NCBI GenBank assembly: GCA_024224595.1
Contig: JAAENI010000468.1
Span: 1-44,512 of the forward strand
Direction: 5' to 3'
Length of the DNA: 44,512 nt
Source of the DNA: Hyphomicrobiales bacterium
GTDB taxonomy: Bacteria > Pseudomonadota > Alphaproteobacteria > Rhizobiales > Rhizobiaceae
A program made the translations under genes and the position numbers. Numbering within the stretch: position 1 is the first letter of the stretch; each line of letters opens with the position of its first letter. This document shows positions 27,023-36,515 of the stretch, piece after piece. Below the pieces are notes generated by a model. It worked only from the letters and a program-made list of their open reading frames with translations. It searched no databases and was not told the DNA's origin.

Positions 27023-28282
27023 CTATTTTGCCAGACGTATAGTATTGCTATTGCCGTCGATGCCTTCCGGCATGGGAATGTCAGATTCTCCATAATTGGA
27101 GTTGATCACCAATTGCGGGCCCGAATCTATCTTGATCGTATTCGCAATAATCGCTGTCCAGTTTGACTTCTGGCCTAGACGGCTGGCCTTTTCCACCAAC
27201 AAATTGCCCTTTGAAAGATATATGGTTCCTTCAAACCGTTCGGCGTCTTTGCTTCTAATTGCAAATGTTCGACCAGGTTTAGCACTGCGTTGTTCAAAGA
27301 ATAAAATGCCGGCCAACGGTCCGGTTTTTGGTGCAGTCAAACTAATTTGTGTCGACACACCGAAGTTGAAAGGTGGTCCATTTCCCTCAAAGAAAAATCC
27401 AACATTAACACCTGTCATTGTTGCATTGCCGCCAAGCCGTAACGGTCCATTCTTGATAATATAAACTCCTGGCTTCAGAGTCACCGTTATCTTGCCGCCT
27501 AAAACAATACCACCACAGTAGGTGCCGGGAGAAAGGGATATTTTTCCACCCGTTTTGAAAAAGTTCTTATGGTCACAGAGACCAGAAACCGGTTCAGGGC
27601 GATCTATCAGGGGATCAGTAATTACAGGGGCATCAATAATGGGTTTAGGTTTGAAACTCACAAGCGGCCCTTTATAGCCGCCGGATGAGTAGGTTGTAGA
27701 GGCGCCTATGACCGATCTTGAGTCAGTGGCAATGCCGCTGGAATGGGATGAATTTGAAAAAATTGCACAATTATTGGCCTGAATTGATGAATTTCTTGTA
27801 ACCCTTAATGCATACTTGACTGCTTTATCCAGCGCAATCACACACAGATTTTGTGAGCCGGCACGAACTGCTGTTGCTGTTACTTTGATAGGTAATACAG
27901 TAGCGTTCAAATACTGCAATATGAGCGGCTCCCAATAATAGGAAACGTCAACCGCTATCTTCGATTGGTCAGACGAAGCTATCGTTGTAACATTCAGATT
28001 GATGGCTGACTTGGAACCCTCAACGATTCCCATGCTGGCATATATGTAGTTTTGAGCGATTGCCTGGATATCGGAGTCATTTATGCTCGTAAGCCCGGCC
28101 TCTTTGGTAGTCGCAAGGGCGGACGAATCTGCTGCTTCTTGCAGTTGAGACTTTTGCTTTAAATACATTGTGTAGTCAGCAGCACCACCCGCAGCAAACA
28201 GCAAGGGCACAGCCAAAGTAGCGGTTATCAAAGCAACATTTCCGCGTGTATCGAAGAAGAAATTTTTTAGAATGTCAGCCAA
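27023..28282 (-). CDS. TadG-like pilus assembly / TadE-N domain protein
   Basis: A 419-aa protein with the TadE/TadG N-terminus: FFDTRGNVALITATLAVPLL followed by a membrane helix and YTMYLKQKSQLQEAADSSALA (the helix that follows in TadG-like proteins). The rest is periplasmic, Gly/Ser/Thr-rich, with CVIALDKAVKYALRVTRNSS and C-x-n-C pairs typical of alphaproteobacterial TadG-like proteins. It would be anchored in the inner membrane, exposing its C-terminal domain. No other tad/cpa genes are nearby. It is 88 bp upstream of the hybrid kinase on the same strand, so the three genes may form an operon linking surface attachment to cyclic-di-GMP control. Confidence 0.8.
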   Translation of the reverse strand: MADILKNFFFDTRGNVALITATLAVPLLFAAGGAADYTMYLKQKSQLQEAADSSALATTKEAGLTSINDSDIQAIAQNYIYASMGIVEGSKSAINLNVTTIASSDQSKIAVDVSYYWEPLILQYLNATVLPIKVTATAVRAGSQNLCVIALDKAVKYALRVTRNSSIQANNCAIFSNSSHSSGIATDSRSVIGASTTYSSGGYKGPLVSFKPKPIIDAPVITDPLIDRPEPVSGLCDHKNFFKTGGKISLSPGTYCGGIVLGGKITVTLKPGVYIIKNGPLRLGGNATMTGVNVGFFFEGNGPPFNFGVSTQISLTAPKTGPLAGILFFEQRSAKPGRTFAIRSKDAERFEGTIYLSKGNLLVEKASRLGQKSNWTAIIANTIKIDSGPQLVINSNYGESDIPMPEGIDGNSNTIRLAK

Positions 28283-28903
28283 TTTCTATTCCTGTGGTTG
28301 GCTGTATTGTACCGTATTTGGGGTTAATAAATTGTGTGCGCCAAGTTGAGGAAAATGCGCAAACTCGAATGCAATTAGGCAGAATTCACTGTGTGCTTAT
28401 GACAAGAGGTTGGAAATTCTCGCTACAATTCCGCTCTTAGTTTTGATTATGCTTTGAAGTTTCATCATTCACCTCATGTGATAAATATAAGCAAAATCGG
28501 TAGAAGAATTGTTAATTACCTTGTGTTTTCAAGGGTCTGCCGACTGTTCTGGGCTGCCACAGAGAAAGCTTTTGTTCCTAACGTAAAATTGCTCATTTAC
28601 ATATTTCATTTGATGGACAGAACTGACTGAATCTCCGATACTTGCAATCCGAGGTGTGCCATTTTGGATGGAAAAACAGCCATTCCTGTATCATCTTTCG
28701 GGCCTCAATCTTTCTTATTGAAGATCATCGGAATTTGTTGATTTATGCTGATTGTGCATTAAAGGTCCCGGCTGCAGCTCCACGCTAGAGTCTATCAGGC
28801 TTAGTTTGAATCATTTGATCATTTCTTGAAACCGGATTTGTTTTCAAGCAATCAAAACTGCCAAATAAAATTTCAGGAAAAATATTGTCGTTGTTTTATT
28901 GGT
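28283..28903. other. Gene-free intergenic stretch
   Basis: About 620 bp between the TadG-like gene (start) and the oxidoreductase (end). It contains the second copy of the 27-bp repeat (28792-28818) and the TadG promoter region. The 64-aa ORF at 28246-28440 lacks support. Confidence 0.5.
28792..28818 (+). repeat. Element end, copy 2 of the 27-bp identical repeat
   Basis: Identical over 27 bp to 22425-22451. It is followed by an imperfect inverted repeat (CTTGAAAC...GTTTTCAAG, 28826-28848). No matching opposite end was found nearby, so this may be a solo end. Confidence 0.75.
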
Positions 28904-30937
28904 TTATCGGGTCCTGATATCGACAAATGTTTCATTGTAGCAGGCACCATCAACAATATCGGTTCTTATGTTTGTCGGGATCAGTGAATTAACGGTCAAT
29001 CCGGTCTGGCTTGTGTATAACCAGGTGCCTTTCGCGCTATATAGAACCCCGGGACGCACCGCATCGCTGACCTGGGTTTCTAAAGTGACACTGCCCTGAT
29101 TATTCCAGACTTCAACAATGTCGCCACTTTTTAATCCAACCTCGGTGGCATCTGACGGATTGATTTCTACAACTTCGTAACCGTCCGATTGATCGCAACC
29201 TCCAAATGTAGCGTTGGTGCGTTTTGATGAGGATGGGGTGATGAGCGTAAAGGCGCGTGATTTTGTAACGGTTTCATAGCGTGGTACCCCGTAACCGTAG
29301 CGTTTTTCAAGATCTGCAGAGTATAATTCAATTTTCCCGGAAGGGGTGGCTGGTAATACTGTGTCGCACATTATCAATTGCGACCCATTTTGAGCGCGCA
29401 TTTCCAGGGCCTTATCGAGAGGTATTTCGCTCGGCCTATATCCGTCTAGATGTTCATGGTTGCCATCCAGAGCGCAATCCATCAATTGCTGGTCTGTTTC
29501 CTTAAACAGGGGATCATTAAATCCAAACCGCTTGGCAATACGACGAAAAATTTCTGTATTCGGAAGGCTCTCACCTACAGGTGCAATAACAGGAGCAGCA
29601 CGCTGGACATAATTTTGGCCATAGGCTCCATAAATGTCGTCATATTCAAAATGGCTGGCAGCAGGCAATATGACGTCGGCATATTTCATACTGTCAGTCA
29701 TGACAATATCACAACCGACTACAAACAGATTCTCGCGACTGAGTGCCTTGATCATATTTGCTTGATCAGGATGCGTGCAAACTGGATTGTGATTATAAAT
29801 CATCGTTGCCATGACCGGTGGATCCAACGCTTTATCAAGCAATTTTTCACTAACATCGACGATGTTAAATGTTCTGGTTCCCGGTGGAATGAGATCAGGG
29901 CGTTGTAACCGATCTGTGGTTTTGGGGGCGGCAAGGCCTGATTTTGCAACTATCCCGGCACCCGGGCGTCCATGATTTCCGCTTAACGCCTGCAATGCCA
30001 TTGCGGCTCGCAGTCCCGAACCACCGCTGCGACCTCGTTCAATGCCATTACCGAGGGAGGCAGCGATATTTTTGCTGTTGATATAGAGGTCAACAAATTG
30101 ATTGAATTCCTGTCGGGTGAGGCCGCAGCGGCTTTCAACATCTTCAATTGTATACTGACGCGCCTGTGCCATATAGGGTTCGAACCCCAGTGTCCATTGG
30201 GCGATGAATTCGGTATCAAGAGCGTTGCGGTTTTCGAGTTCGCCAGCTACTGCCATTGCCAAAATCACATCGGTTCCAGGATGTATTTGCAGAAACAGAT
30301 CGCATTGTTCGGCGACTTTTGTGCGTTTGGGATCAATCACCACAACTTTTGCACCAAGGGCTTTTGCCTTTTTTACAACGCGGATAAAGTGCAGATTGGA
30401 AACTGTTACATTGTTTCCCCAAACTACAATCAAATCTGAATCAATTGCCTGCTCAGGTGGCATGCCCGAAGCATTGCCGTACAGGCTGGAATAGGCAGTT
30501 CCGCGTACACCGCCACAAAGTGGTCCACGGTCGAGCAGCGTGGCACCAAGCCGATGAAAGAACCGTCGGTCCATCGACCCACCAGCCAACTCGCCATGGG
30601 GACCCGCGTAATTAAACGGCAGTACCGATTGTGGGCCATAGCGATTGATGGCGTTGCTAAACCCATTGTAAACAAGTTCAATAGCCTGATCCCAGGATAC
30701 ATCCACGTAGTTGCCATCACCACTTTTGCCGACTCGCTTCATCGGGCGGGTTAGGCGGTTGGGACCATGGATCATCTGAGGATAGCTGCGTGCTACCTTG
30801 TTGCAAATTACCCCTTCCGTATACGGATTGGCCCTGGAGCCATGAACACCGACGACAATGTCGTTTTCGACAGTGATATTCAGACTGCATGTATCAGGAC
30901 AATCAAGCGGGCAAACGCTGGGTAAAATTTCAGGCAT
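28904..30937 (-). CDS. Molybdopterin-dependent oxidoreductase (DMSO reductase family)
   Basis: A 677-aa protein from ATG 30937 (the ORF track starts one codon earlier at TTG). The N-terminus has a Fe4S4 motif, CPLDCPDTCSLN...ICNK (C-x3-C-x3-C-n-C). Further family marks are GPLCGGVRGTAY (region of the Mo ligand), VVWGNNVTVSNLHFIRVVKKAK, HPGTDVILAMA, MIYNHNPVCTHPDQ, DSMKYADVILPAASHFEYDD, and the C-terminal molydopterin-dinucleotide-binding domain (SGDIVEVWNNQGSV). There is no Tat signal, so it is cytoplasmic. It stands alone without electron-transfer subunits. The substrate is unknown, though such orphans are often annotated as formate dehydrogenase-like. It depends on the cofactor made through moaC and moeA. 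Confidence 0.88.
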   Translation of the reverse strand: MPEILPSVCPLDCPDTCSLNITVENDIVVGVHGSRANPYTEGVICNKVARSYPQMIHGPNRLTRPMKRVGKSGDGNYVDVSWDQAIELVYNGFSNAINRYGPQSVLPFNYAGPHGELAGGSMDRRFFHRLGATLLDRGPLCGGVRGTAYSSLYGNASGMPPEQAIDSDLIVVWGNNVTVSNLHFIRVVKKAKALGAKVVVIDPKRTKVAEQCDLFLQIHPGTDVILAMAVAGELENRNALDTEFIAQWTLGFEPYMAQARQYTIEDVESRCGLTRQEFNQFVDLYINSKNIAASLGNGIERGRSGGSGLRAAMALQALSGNHGRPGAGIVAKSGLAAPKTTDRLQRPDLIPPGTRTFNIVDVSEKLLDKALDPPVMATMIYNHNPVCTHPDQANMIKALSRENLFVVGCDIVMTDSMKYADVILPAASHFEYDDIYGAYGQNYVQRAAPVIAPVGESLPNTEIFRRIAKRFGFNDPLFKETDQQLMDCALDGNHEHLDGYRPSEIPLDKALEMRAQNGSQLIMCDTVLPATPSGKIELYSADLEKRYGYGVPRYETVTKSRAFTLITPSSSKRTNATFGGCDQSDGYEVVEINPSDATEVGLKSGDIVEVWNNQGSVTLETQVSDAVRPGVLYSAKGTWLYTSQTGLTVNSLIPTNIRTDIVDGACYNETFVDIRTR

Positions 30938-31051
30938 CAAACTGATCCCGTGTTATTGGATGTTGCGTTACTATAACACTAATCGGCCTTTACGAAAGAG
31001 CCGCTTTAGGTGTTTCGAAAGTGCCAATTACTCATGGGGATGGAGGTTGAT

Positions 31052-31759
31052 ATGGCCAAAAACCCAGTTTCTATTTCCCCGTTGCTTTTTGTTTTGCTTG
31101 ATTCCAAATTATCGGATCCACTGCAGTTACAGTTCTATTATCAAATCAAAGACGCTGTGCTGGCCAGGCGATTGAAACCCGGAACAAGGCTGCCGGCAAC
31201 GCGGGCGTTAGCTATACAATTGAGCGTTTCCAGAAACACAGTACCGGCAGCTTTCGGGTTGTTGCGTTCGGAAGATTATATTGAAAGCAATCCGGGGTCG
31301 GATACGCAAATCACCAATCGATTATCGGAAGATTTGCTGTTGAAACAAGCCAAGTTGAATATTCCGTTTACAAACCCCGTAATGGCCTGAAAACGATCCA
31401 AGCTGGCAGAATTATTCGAAGGAGATGATCACACCAATCGACATCATGCTCCCGGAATGCGAGCCTTTCGACCTGGTCTGCCTGAATTGGATGAATTTTC
31501 ATTTAAGTTGTGGAGCAGAATGGTCGGGCATTCTTGGCGTCAACCTGCGAGTGAGTTATTGTCATCCGGTGATGTTGGCGGATATCTGCCATTGCGCCAG
31601 GCAATTGCCACTTATCTGGGAGCGGTGCGTGATGTGAGGTGCCAGACTGAACAGGTTTTCATAACCTTTGGAGCTCAACAGACTATTGACATGGTGGCAA
31701 GAGCAACCATTGATCCCGGTGATCATGTCTGGGTAGAAAATCCTGGATATGCCGGGTGA
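31052..31759 (+). pseudogene. MocR/PdxR-type GntR regulator-aminotransferase, broken
   Basis: The start is likely ATG 31052 (MAKNPVSISP, GGAGG upstream). Residues to about 90 form a GntR winged helix (LKPGTRLPATRALAIQLSVSRNTV). A TGA at 31388-31390 interrupts the linker, but the same frame continues with FRPGLPELDEFSFKLWSRM, GGYLPLRQAIATYLG, VFITFGAQQTIDMVARA and WVENPGYAG, the start of an aminotransferase-fold domain. A second TGA at 31757 ends it, and the PLP-lysine half is missing. It is therefore a pseudogene with an internal stop and C-terminal loss. It diverges from the oxidoreductase it may once have regulated. Confidence 0.85.
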
Positions 31760-31958
31760 GAACACCGGGTGGTGTGATTTCCAATATTTCTGTCCCAACG
31801 ATATTGTTGGCGATGAAGGGATATCTTTTAACTCTTTTTGCAAGTTTCTCCCAGGTCGAATTATCCGCCGCAGCTACGCCGTCCACACCCTTAATCCCGA
31901 CACGTTGTTTTGCTCAATCCGGGCACTGGTGAACTAAAATAAAACCGCAAGAGTAATG

Positions 31959-32582
31959 TTACAATTCTTCTTGTTTATTTCCGGTAACACAGATTGCGGG
32001 TACGGGCTCCAAAGACAATTCGTGTAACGTAATATTTGTGAACTTGCAGCTCTTCATAACTAATTTGATTTCTTCACCCATATTGTAGGCATCTGCCCGG
32101 GTTGGGTTGTTGGTACGCGGTTGATAGGTGGAAGCAACCATGCCTCCGGGTGCAAGTGCTTCATAAATATTCTGAAACGCCAATTGGCGATCAGGAAAGA
32201 ATTGCACGACATTGGCGGAATATATCCGATCGTACTTGTCAGGAAATTCGCTCAAGTTTTTGATGTTGCCAAGATGTAGCTGACATAGTCCGGCTTTGAT
32301 TTCTGACGACATGCGCATCTGCGCCTGATTGAGCATTGTTGCTGAATGATCGATGCCTGTGAGGTTGCCACTGGTTATCAGTTTTGATGCGGCTTTCAAC
32401 CCAACGCCTGGCCCACAGCCGATTTCCAAAACCTGATGATGTTGTTCGATTTCCAAAAGGTCAACGGTCCATTGGTTGCGAGTGATGTTTGAACGGCGGT
32501 TAGCCATGATTTTTCCAGCGAAATAGCCCAACATCCCTGTGGGCTTTTTGAATTGTTGAATAATTATCGATTTGATTGGCAT
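31959..32582 (-). CDS. Class I SAM-dependent methyltransferase
   Basis: About 207 aa from MPIKSIII (ATG 32582, 4 bp after the stop of the upstream MarR gene; the ORF track starts earlier, inside marR). It has the SAM-binding motif VLEIGCGPGVGLKAAS, the acidic residue in GIDHSATML, and YSANVVQFFPD, a UbiE/COQ5-like small-molecule methyltransferase pattern. Translational coupling to the MarR gene suggests both respond to the same compound. Substrate unknown. Confidence 0.85.
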   Translation of the reverse strand: MPIKSIIIQQFKKPTGMLGYFAGKIMANRRSNITRNQWTVDLLEIEQHHQVLEIGCGPGVGLKAASKLITSGNLTGIDHSATMLNQAQMRMSSEIKAGLCQLHLGNIKNLSEFPDKYDRIYSANVVQFFPDRQLAFQNIYEALAPGGMVASTYQPRTNNPTRADAYNMGEEIKLVMKSCKFTNITLHELSLEPVPAICVTGNKQEEL

Positions 32583-32586
32583 GGTA

Positions 32587-33075
32587 TTAATTTCCATCGT
32601 TATTTTTGTGTGACTGATCATTTAGCAGTTTGGCGATGTGGTCATTAAAGTCCTCAAGAGCTTTTGCAGTTTTGGCTGGCAACCCACGAGGAATGGAATT
32701 TGCCAGTCTGGCCAGGGGTTCTGCTTCACGGCGTAAAATCTCATTGAAAATCATCACGCCTTTCTCGCTCAGTTGAAAATAAGGCGAACGTTTATGGGAA
32801 GGATTTTGTGAAGGGATGACATAATGGTCCTTTTCCAGGGTGTTCATGATGATCTGAATATGCTGACGCGATACATTTTTGTGCTTTGCAATAGTTGCGA
32901 CTGTGCAGGCACCGTGGCGCGATAAGTGTTCAATGACCGCTCTTTTCGAGGGATTGATATCCAGATTCTGCAGTATTTGTTCAGACAATGATTTCAACAG
33001 GTTGTAACTTTTGCGAACCTGAGAGATTAGCGCGTAAACTTCGTTGTGATGTTGGTCCATTATCTCGTAGTCCAA
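32587..33075 (-). CDS. MarR-family transcriptional regulator
   Basis: A 162-aa winged-helix protein with the recognition region RHGACTVATIAKHKNVSRQHIQIIMNTLEKDHYV and a beta-wing (SQNPSHKRSPYFQLSEKG). Helical ends should form the dimer interface. It is first in a two-gene operon with the methyltransferase. The start (MDYEIMDQ) is about 80 bp from a large perfect inverted repeat containing two TGACAA-type half-sites, so autoregulation and control of the divergent membrane protein are likely. Confidence 0.9.
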   Translation of the reverse strand: MDYEIMDQHHNEVYALISQVRKSYNLLKSLSEQILQNLDINPSKRAVIEHLSRHGACTVATIAKHKNVSRQHIQIIMNTLEKDHYVIPSQNPSHKRSPYFQLSEKGVMIFNEILRREAEPLARLANSIPRGLPAKTAKALEDFNDHIAKLLNDQSHKNNDGN

Positions 33076-33152
33076 TTTCTGTGTTTCTACTTTTGTGAAA
33101 GCAAAATTAATTGGGTTCCAGGCCGGTGACTTGCTTTCGGTTGATTAATCTT

Positions 33153-33204
33153 ATTATGACAACATACTTGTCAAAAAATGATTTGACAAGTATGTTGTCA
33201 TAAT
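33153..33204. promoter_or_regulatory. Perfect 23-bp inverted repeat, probable MarR operator
   Basis: Arms 33153-33175 and 33182-33204 are exact reverse complements, separated by 6 nt. Each arm contains TGACAACATACTTGTCA, itself an imperfect palindrome (TGACAA...TTGTCA), so the site could hold two regulator dimers. It lies between the divergent MarR gene and the membrane-protein gene. Confidence 0.8.
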
Positions 33205-33229
33205 TATTTCACTCAACGGATTATTTGAA

Positions 33230-33934
33230 ATGTTTACCCAAACCCATTTGTTGTTGAATTCGGCGATCTTGACGAAGAGGCATGCTTTCAGCCGGAATTG
33301 TAGTGTTGTTGCCGGTGCATTATTTCCAGATAGTGATGTCTGGCTGATGTTTCTGGTTGAACGGGCAAAAAATACACCGGGTTGTGAGATATTTCATTAC
33401 CGGTATTTGCAGGAGCCATGGATATCCCTTCAGGCAGCTTTCAACTCATTTTTGGTTTATGTGACACTGTTTGCCGTTGGATATTTGTTTTCACGGACGA
33501 CAGCTTTGCGACCCTTATCAAGAACAGGCCTGTTAAATACTCGCGCATCAGATGGCTTAATTCGTGCGGGGGTATTGATGATGTTGTTCTCTGGTTCTGC
33601 CTTGCTCCATATCAGTATTGATTTTCTGCTTCACAATGAAGATGCAAGGCGTCAGTTCTGGCCGGTTTCCAATTGGATATTCAGATCACCGCTATCTTAT
33701 TGGGATCCGAATTATTTCGGCAATTATTTCGCGGTTTTCGAAATCCTGCTTGGTGTCAGTTTAACGATTATCCTGTGGCGTCGATTTCCAGTTTTGAAGT
33801 TAAGAATAATACTGGTGCTGATTTGTCTGGCCTATGCAGCGCCAATTTATACCTCAATATTTGGAGCCGCCAATCATGATAGAGGGCAGGGCTCATGTGA
33901 AAAACGTATTAAAACCAATCAACTTGGTAGCTGA
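33230..33934 (+). CDS. Multi-pass membrane protein, YdjM-like/putative metal-dependent hydrolase type
   Basis: A 234-aa protein with about four membrane helices (near 73-92, 115-133, 166-184 and 191-210). Motifs TQTHLLLNSAIL, GALFPDSDVW and LLHISIDFLLHNEDARRQFWPVS with SYWDP match a family of inner-membrane proteins in alphaproteobacteria that carry conserved His/Asp residues and are loosely called metal-dependent hydrolases. It diverges from the MarR gene across the inverted repeat, so it is probably under MarR control. Function unknown. Confidence 0.65.
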   Translation: MFTQTHLLLNSAILTKRHAFSRNCSVVAGALFPDSDVWLMFLVERAKNTPGCEIFHYRYLQEPWISLQAAFNSFLVYVTLFAVGYLFSRTTALRPLSRTGLLNTRASDGLIRAGVLMMLFSGSALLHISIDFLLHNEDARRQFWPVSNWIFRSPLSYWDPNYFGNYFAVFEILLGVSLTIILWRRFPVLKLRIILVLICLAYAAPIYTSIFGAANHDRGQGSCEKRIKTNQLGS

Positions 33935-34017
33935 GATGCGATAAGCAAACCTGTTCAATTGCCAGCAGGCATTCTATAAGCCTGAAAACAATTTCATGGA
34001 TCATTGGGAGACCTGGT

Positions 34018-34770
34018 ATGGATGAACAAACAGCGATCGTTACCGGTGCCGCACGTGGCATTGGACTTGCGACAACAAAACTGTTTCTGGCGGAGGGGCG
34101 CCGGGTGGCGATGGTCGATCGCGATGGAGACGAATTGTCAAAAGCATCGGCAGGGCTGGAACGTGCAATTGCGCTCAATTTTGATATCAGCGATCCCCAT
34201 CAGGTGAAGCAGATGGTGAGCGAAGCTGAAGCCGATCTGGGGCAGGTTGATGCGTTGGTCAATAATGCCGGTGTGGCAGATTTTGGCCCGATCGAAAGTA
34301 CAGATTTTCAGCGCTGGCGTGAAGTAATGGCGACCAATCTGGACGGCGTGTTCTTGTGTTCTCAAGCATTAACGCCGGCATTGAAAAAAACCCGTGGTGC
34401 GATTGTCAATATCGCTTCAATTTCCGGCCTGCGCGCATCGACATTGCGTGTTGCCTACGGCACATCAAAAGCAGCGGTGATCCATCTGACCCAGCAATAT
34501 GCTGCAGAACTGGGTGAATTTGGCATCCGGGTGAATTGTGTTGCACCGGGGCCAGTGCGAACCAAATTAGCGATGGCTGTGCACACGCAGGATATTATTG
34601 ACGCCTATCATGATGCCATTCCACTCAATCGCTATGGCTCAGAGGATGAAATCGCTCATGTCATTACATTTTTGTGCTCGTCAAAAGCCAGCTATGTAAG
34701 CGGGCAGGTGATTGCTGCAGATGGTGGATTTGAGAGTACAGGTATCGGGCTGCCATCGCTGCGAACATGA
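34018..34770 (+). CDS. SDR-family oxidoreductase
   Basis: A 250-aa classical short-chain dehydrogenase: TGAARGIG cofactor loop, acidic residue after the second strand (VDRDGDE, suggesting NAD preference), NNAGVADFG, catalytic serine in NIASISG, YGTSKAAV, and C-terminal AADGGFESTG. GGGAGACCTGGT before the ATG is a good ribosome-binding site. It stands alone; substrate unknown. Confidence 0.88.
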   Translation: MDEQTAIVTGAARGIGLATTKLFLAEGRRVAMVDRDGDELSKASAGLERAIALNFDISDPHQVKQMVSEAEADLGQVDALVNNAGVADFGPIESTDFQRWREVMATNLDGVFLCSQALTPALKKTRGAIVNIASISGLRASTLRVAYGTSKAAVIHLTQQYAAELGEFGIRVNCVAPGPVRTKLAMAVHTQDIIDAYHDAIPLNRYGSEDEIAHVITFLCSSKASYVSGQVIAADGGFESTGIGLPSLRT

Positions 34771-35015
34771 TTGGTGAATTTATGCAAATACTGCTCCGTG
34801 TGCCTCTTGCTGGCCGTGAATGTCAGAATCGTTTTCACTTCTATCAAGTGGCAAATCCTGTTTTATCTCCCATCTTCGCATAGGGTCTAACAGACAACAT
34901 TACCAACAAATCTATTTATTGTCCCAAATACATTGCTTGACTGGAACCGCGCTTCGCGGCAATAGAGATTGCTAATCCCTCCAACCATCCGATGCAGAAT
35001 ATTGTTGTAGCTACC

Positions 35016-36515
35016 ATGACCCAGTTGATCGATACACGTGACCCCGAACCTAAGAGATTTATTGCCGGTGCTACCGGTGATTGGGAGGTCATTATTGGCC
35101 TGGAGGTGCATGCGCAGGTGTCTTCTCGCTCGAAACTTTTTTCAGGTGCTTCAACGCAGTTTGGTGCACCGGCAAATTCTAACGTTTCGATGGTTGATGC
35201 GGCAATGCCAGGCATGTTGCCGGTGATCAACGAAGAATGCGTGGCGCAGGCGGTTCGAACCGGGTTGGGGCTGAAAGCCAAGATCAACCTGCGTTCAGTT
35301 TTTGATCGCAAAAACTATTTTTATCCCGACCTGCCGCAGGGCTATCAGATATCACAGTTTAAAGATCCAATTGTCGGTGAGGGCGTGATCAAGATTGAAG
35401 TGGGGCCTGATAAGCAAGGCAATTATGAAGAAGTGGAGATTGGTGTCGAGCGTTTGCACCTTGAACAGGATGCAGGCAAATCGATGCATGATCAGCATCC
35501 AACCATGAGTTTCGTTGATTTGAACCGGACCGGCATCGCGTTGATGGAAATTGTCTCCAAACCCGATATACGCTCATCTGATGAAGCCAGGGCCTATGTC
35601 ACCAAATTGCGTACGATATTGCGATATCTGGGTACCTGCGATGGTAATATGGAGCAGGGATCAATGCGTGCTGACGTCAATGTTTCAGTGAGAAAGCCTG
35701 GTGGGGATTTTGGTACGCGATGTGAGATCAAGAATGTCAATTCGATCCGTTTCGTTGGACAGGCTATTGAAGCGGAGGCTCGTCGTCAAATTGCGGTGAT
35801 CGAGGATGGCGGAGTAATTGATCAGGAAACACGCCTTTATGATCCGGTTAAAGGTGAAACCCGCTCAATGCGTTCCAAGGAAGATGCCCATGATTATCGC
35901 TATTTTCCGGATCCAGATCTGTTGCCTTTGGAATTTTCTCAAAGCTATGTTGATGAATTAGCCAGCGATCTGCCTGAACTGCCCGATGACAAGCATGCCC
36001 GATTGCGTGATGAAATGGGATTGTCTGCCTATGACGCGGCGATCCTGGTTTCTGAAAAATCTATCGCTGATTATTATGAAAAAGTAGCCGAGGGACGTGA
36101 CGGAAAGCTTGCCGCCAACTGGGTTATCAATAATCTGCTCGGCAAACTGAAGGAGGAAGACTTTTCCATCAAGACTTCTCCGGTTTCTCCTGATCAGATA
36201 GGCGGTATTATTGATCTGATCAAGGCCAATACTATATCCGGTCAGATTGCCAAAGAATTGTTCGACATAGTTTGGTGTGAGGGGGGTGATCCAGCTGACA
36301 TTGTTGAACAACGCGGGTTGAAACAGGTGACCGATACCGGTGCGATCGAAGCTGCGGTTGACGAGATTATTGCTGCAAACCCTGACAAAGTTGCAGAAGT
36401 TCGCGAGAAACCGAAAATGGCCGGATGGTTTGTTGGTCAGGTGATGAAAGCGACTGGTGGTAAAGCCAGCCCGCAAATGGTCAATCAGCTTTTGCGAGAT
36501 AAATTAGAGCTTTAG
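35016..36515 (+). CDS. gatB: Aspartyl/glutamyl-tRNA amidotransferase subunit B
   Basis: GatB of the GatCAB complex, which converts misacylated Glu-tRNA-Gln and Asp-tRNA-Asn to the amide forms. About 499 aa from [15 protein letters not shown] (the ORF start at 34992 adds eight residues that family members usually lack). Motifs: [58 protein letters not shown], the helical YqeY-like tail and [14 protein letters not shown]. gatA and gatC are not in the window. The stop codon TAG is also the first three bases of a repeat element. Confidence 0.95.
   Translation: MTQLIDTRDPEPKRFIAGATGDWEVIIGLEVHAQVSSRSKLFSGASTQFGAPANSNVSMVDAAMPGMLPVINEECVAQAVRTGLGLKAKINLRSVFDRKNYFYPDLPQGYQISQFKDPIVGEGVIKIEVGPDKQGNYEEVEIGVERLHLEQDAGKSMHDQHPTMSFVDLNRTGIALMEIVSKPDIRSSDEARAYVTKLRTILRYLGTCDGNMEQGSMRADVNVSVRKPGGDFGTRCEIKNVNSIRFVGQAIEAEARRQIAVIEDGGVIDQETRLYDPVKGETRSMRSKEDAHDYRYFPDPDLLPLEFSQSYVDELASDLPELPDDKHARLRDEMGLSAYDAAILVSEKSIADYYEKVAEGRDGKLAANWVINNLLGKLKEEDFSIKTSPVSPDQIGGIIDLIKANTISGQIAKELFDIVWCEGGDPADIVEQRGLKQVTDTGAIEAAVDEIIAANPDKVAEVREKPKMAGWFVGQVMKATGGKASPQMVNQLLRDKLEL

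Noticed and set aside
28246-28440. 64-aa ORF upstream of the TadG-like gene
   Set aside because: It overlaps the TadG start antisense, has no Shine-Dalgarno and no domain.
31683-31886. 67-aa minus-strand ORF (STWEKLAKRVKRYPFIANN...) in the MocR remnant
   Set aside because: It reads somewhat protein-like and may be a remnant of a lost neighbouring gene, but I recognise no family and it has no clear ribosome-binding site.
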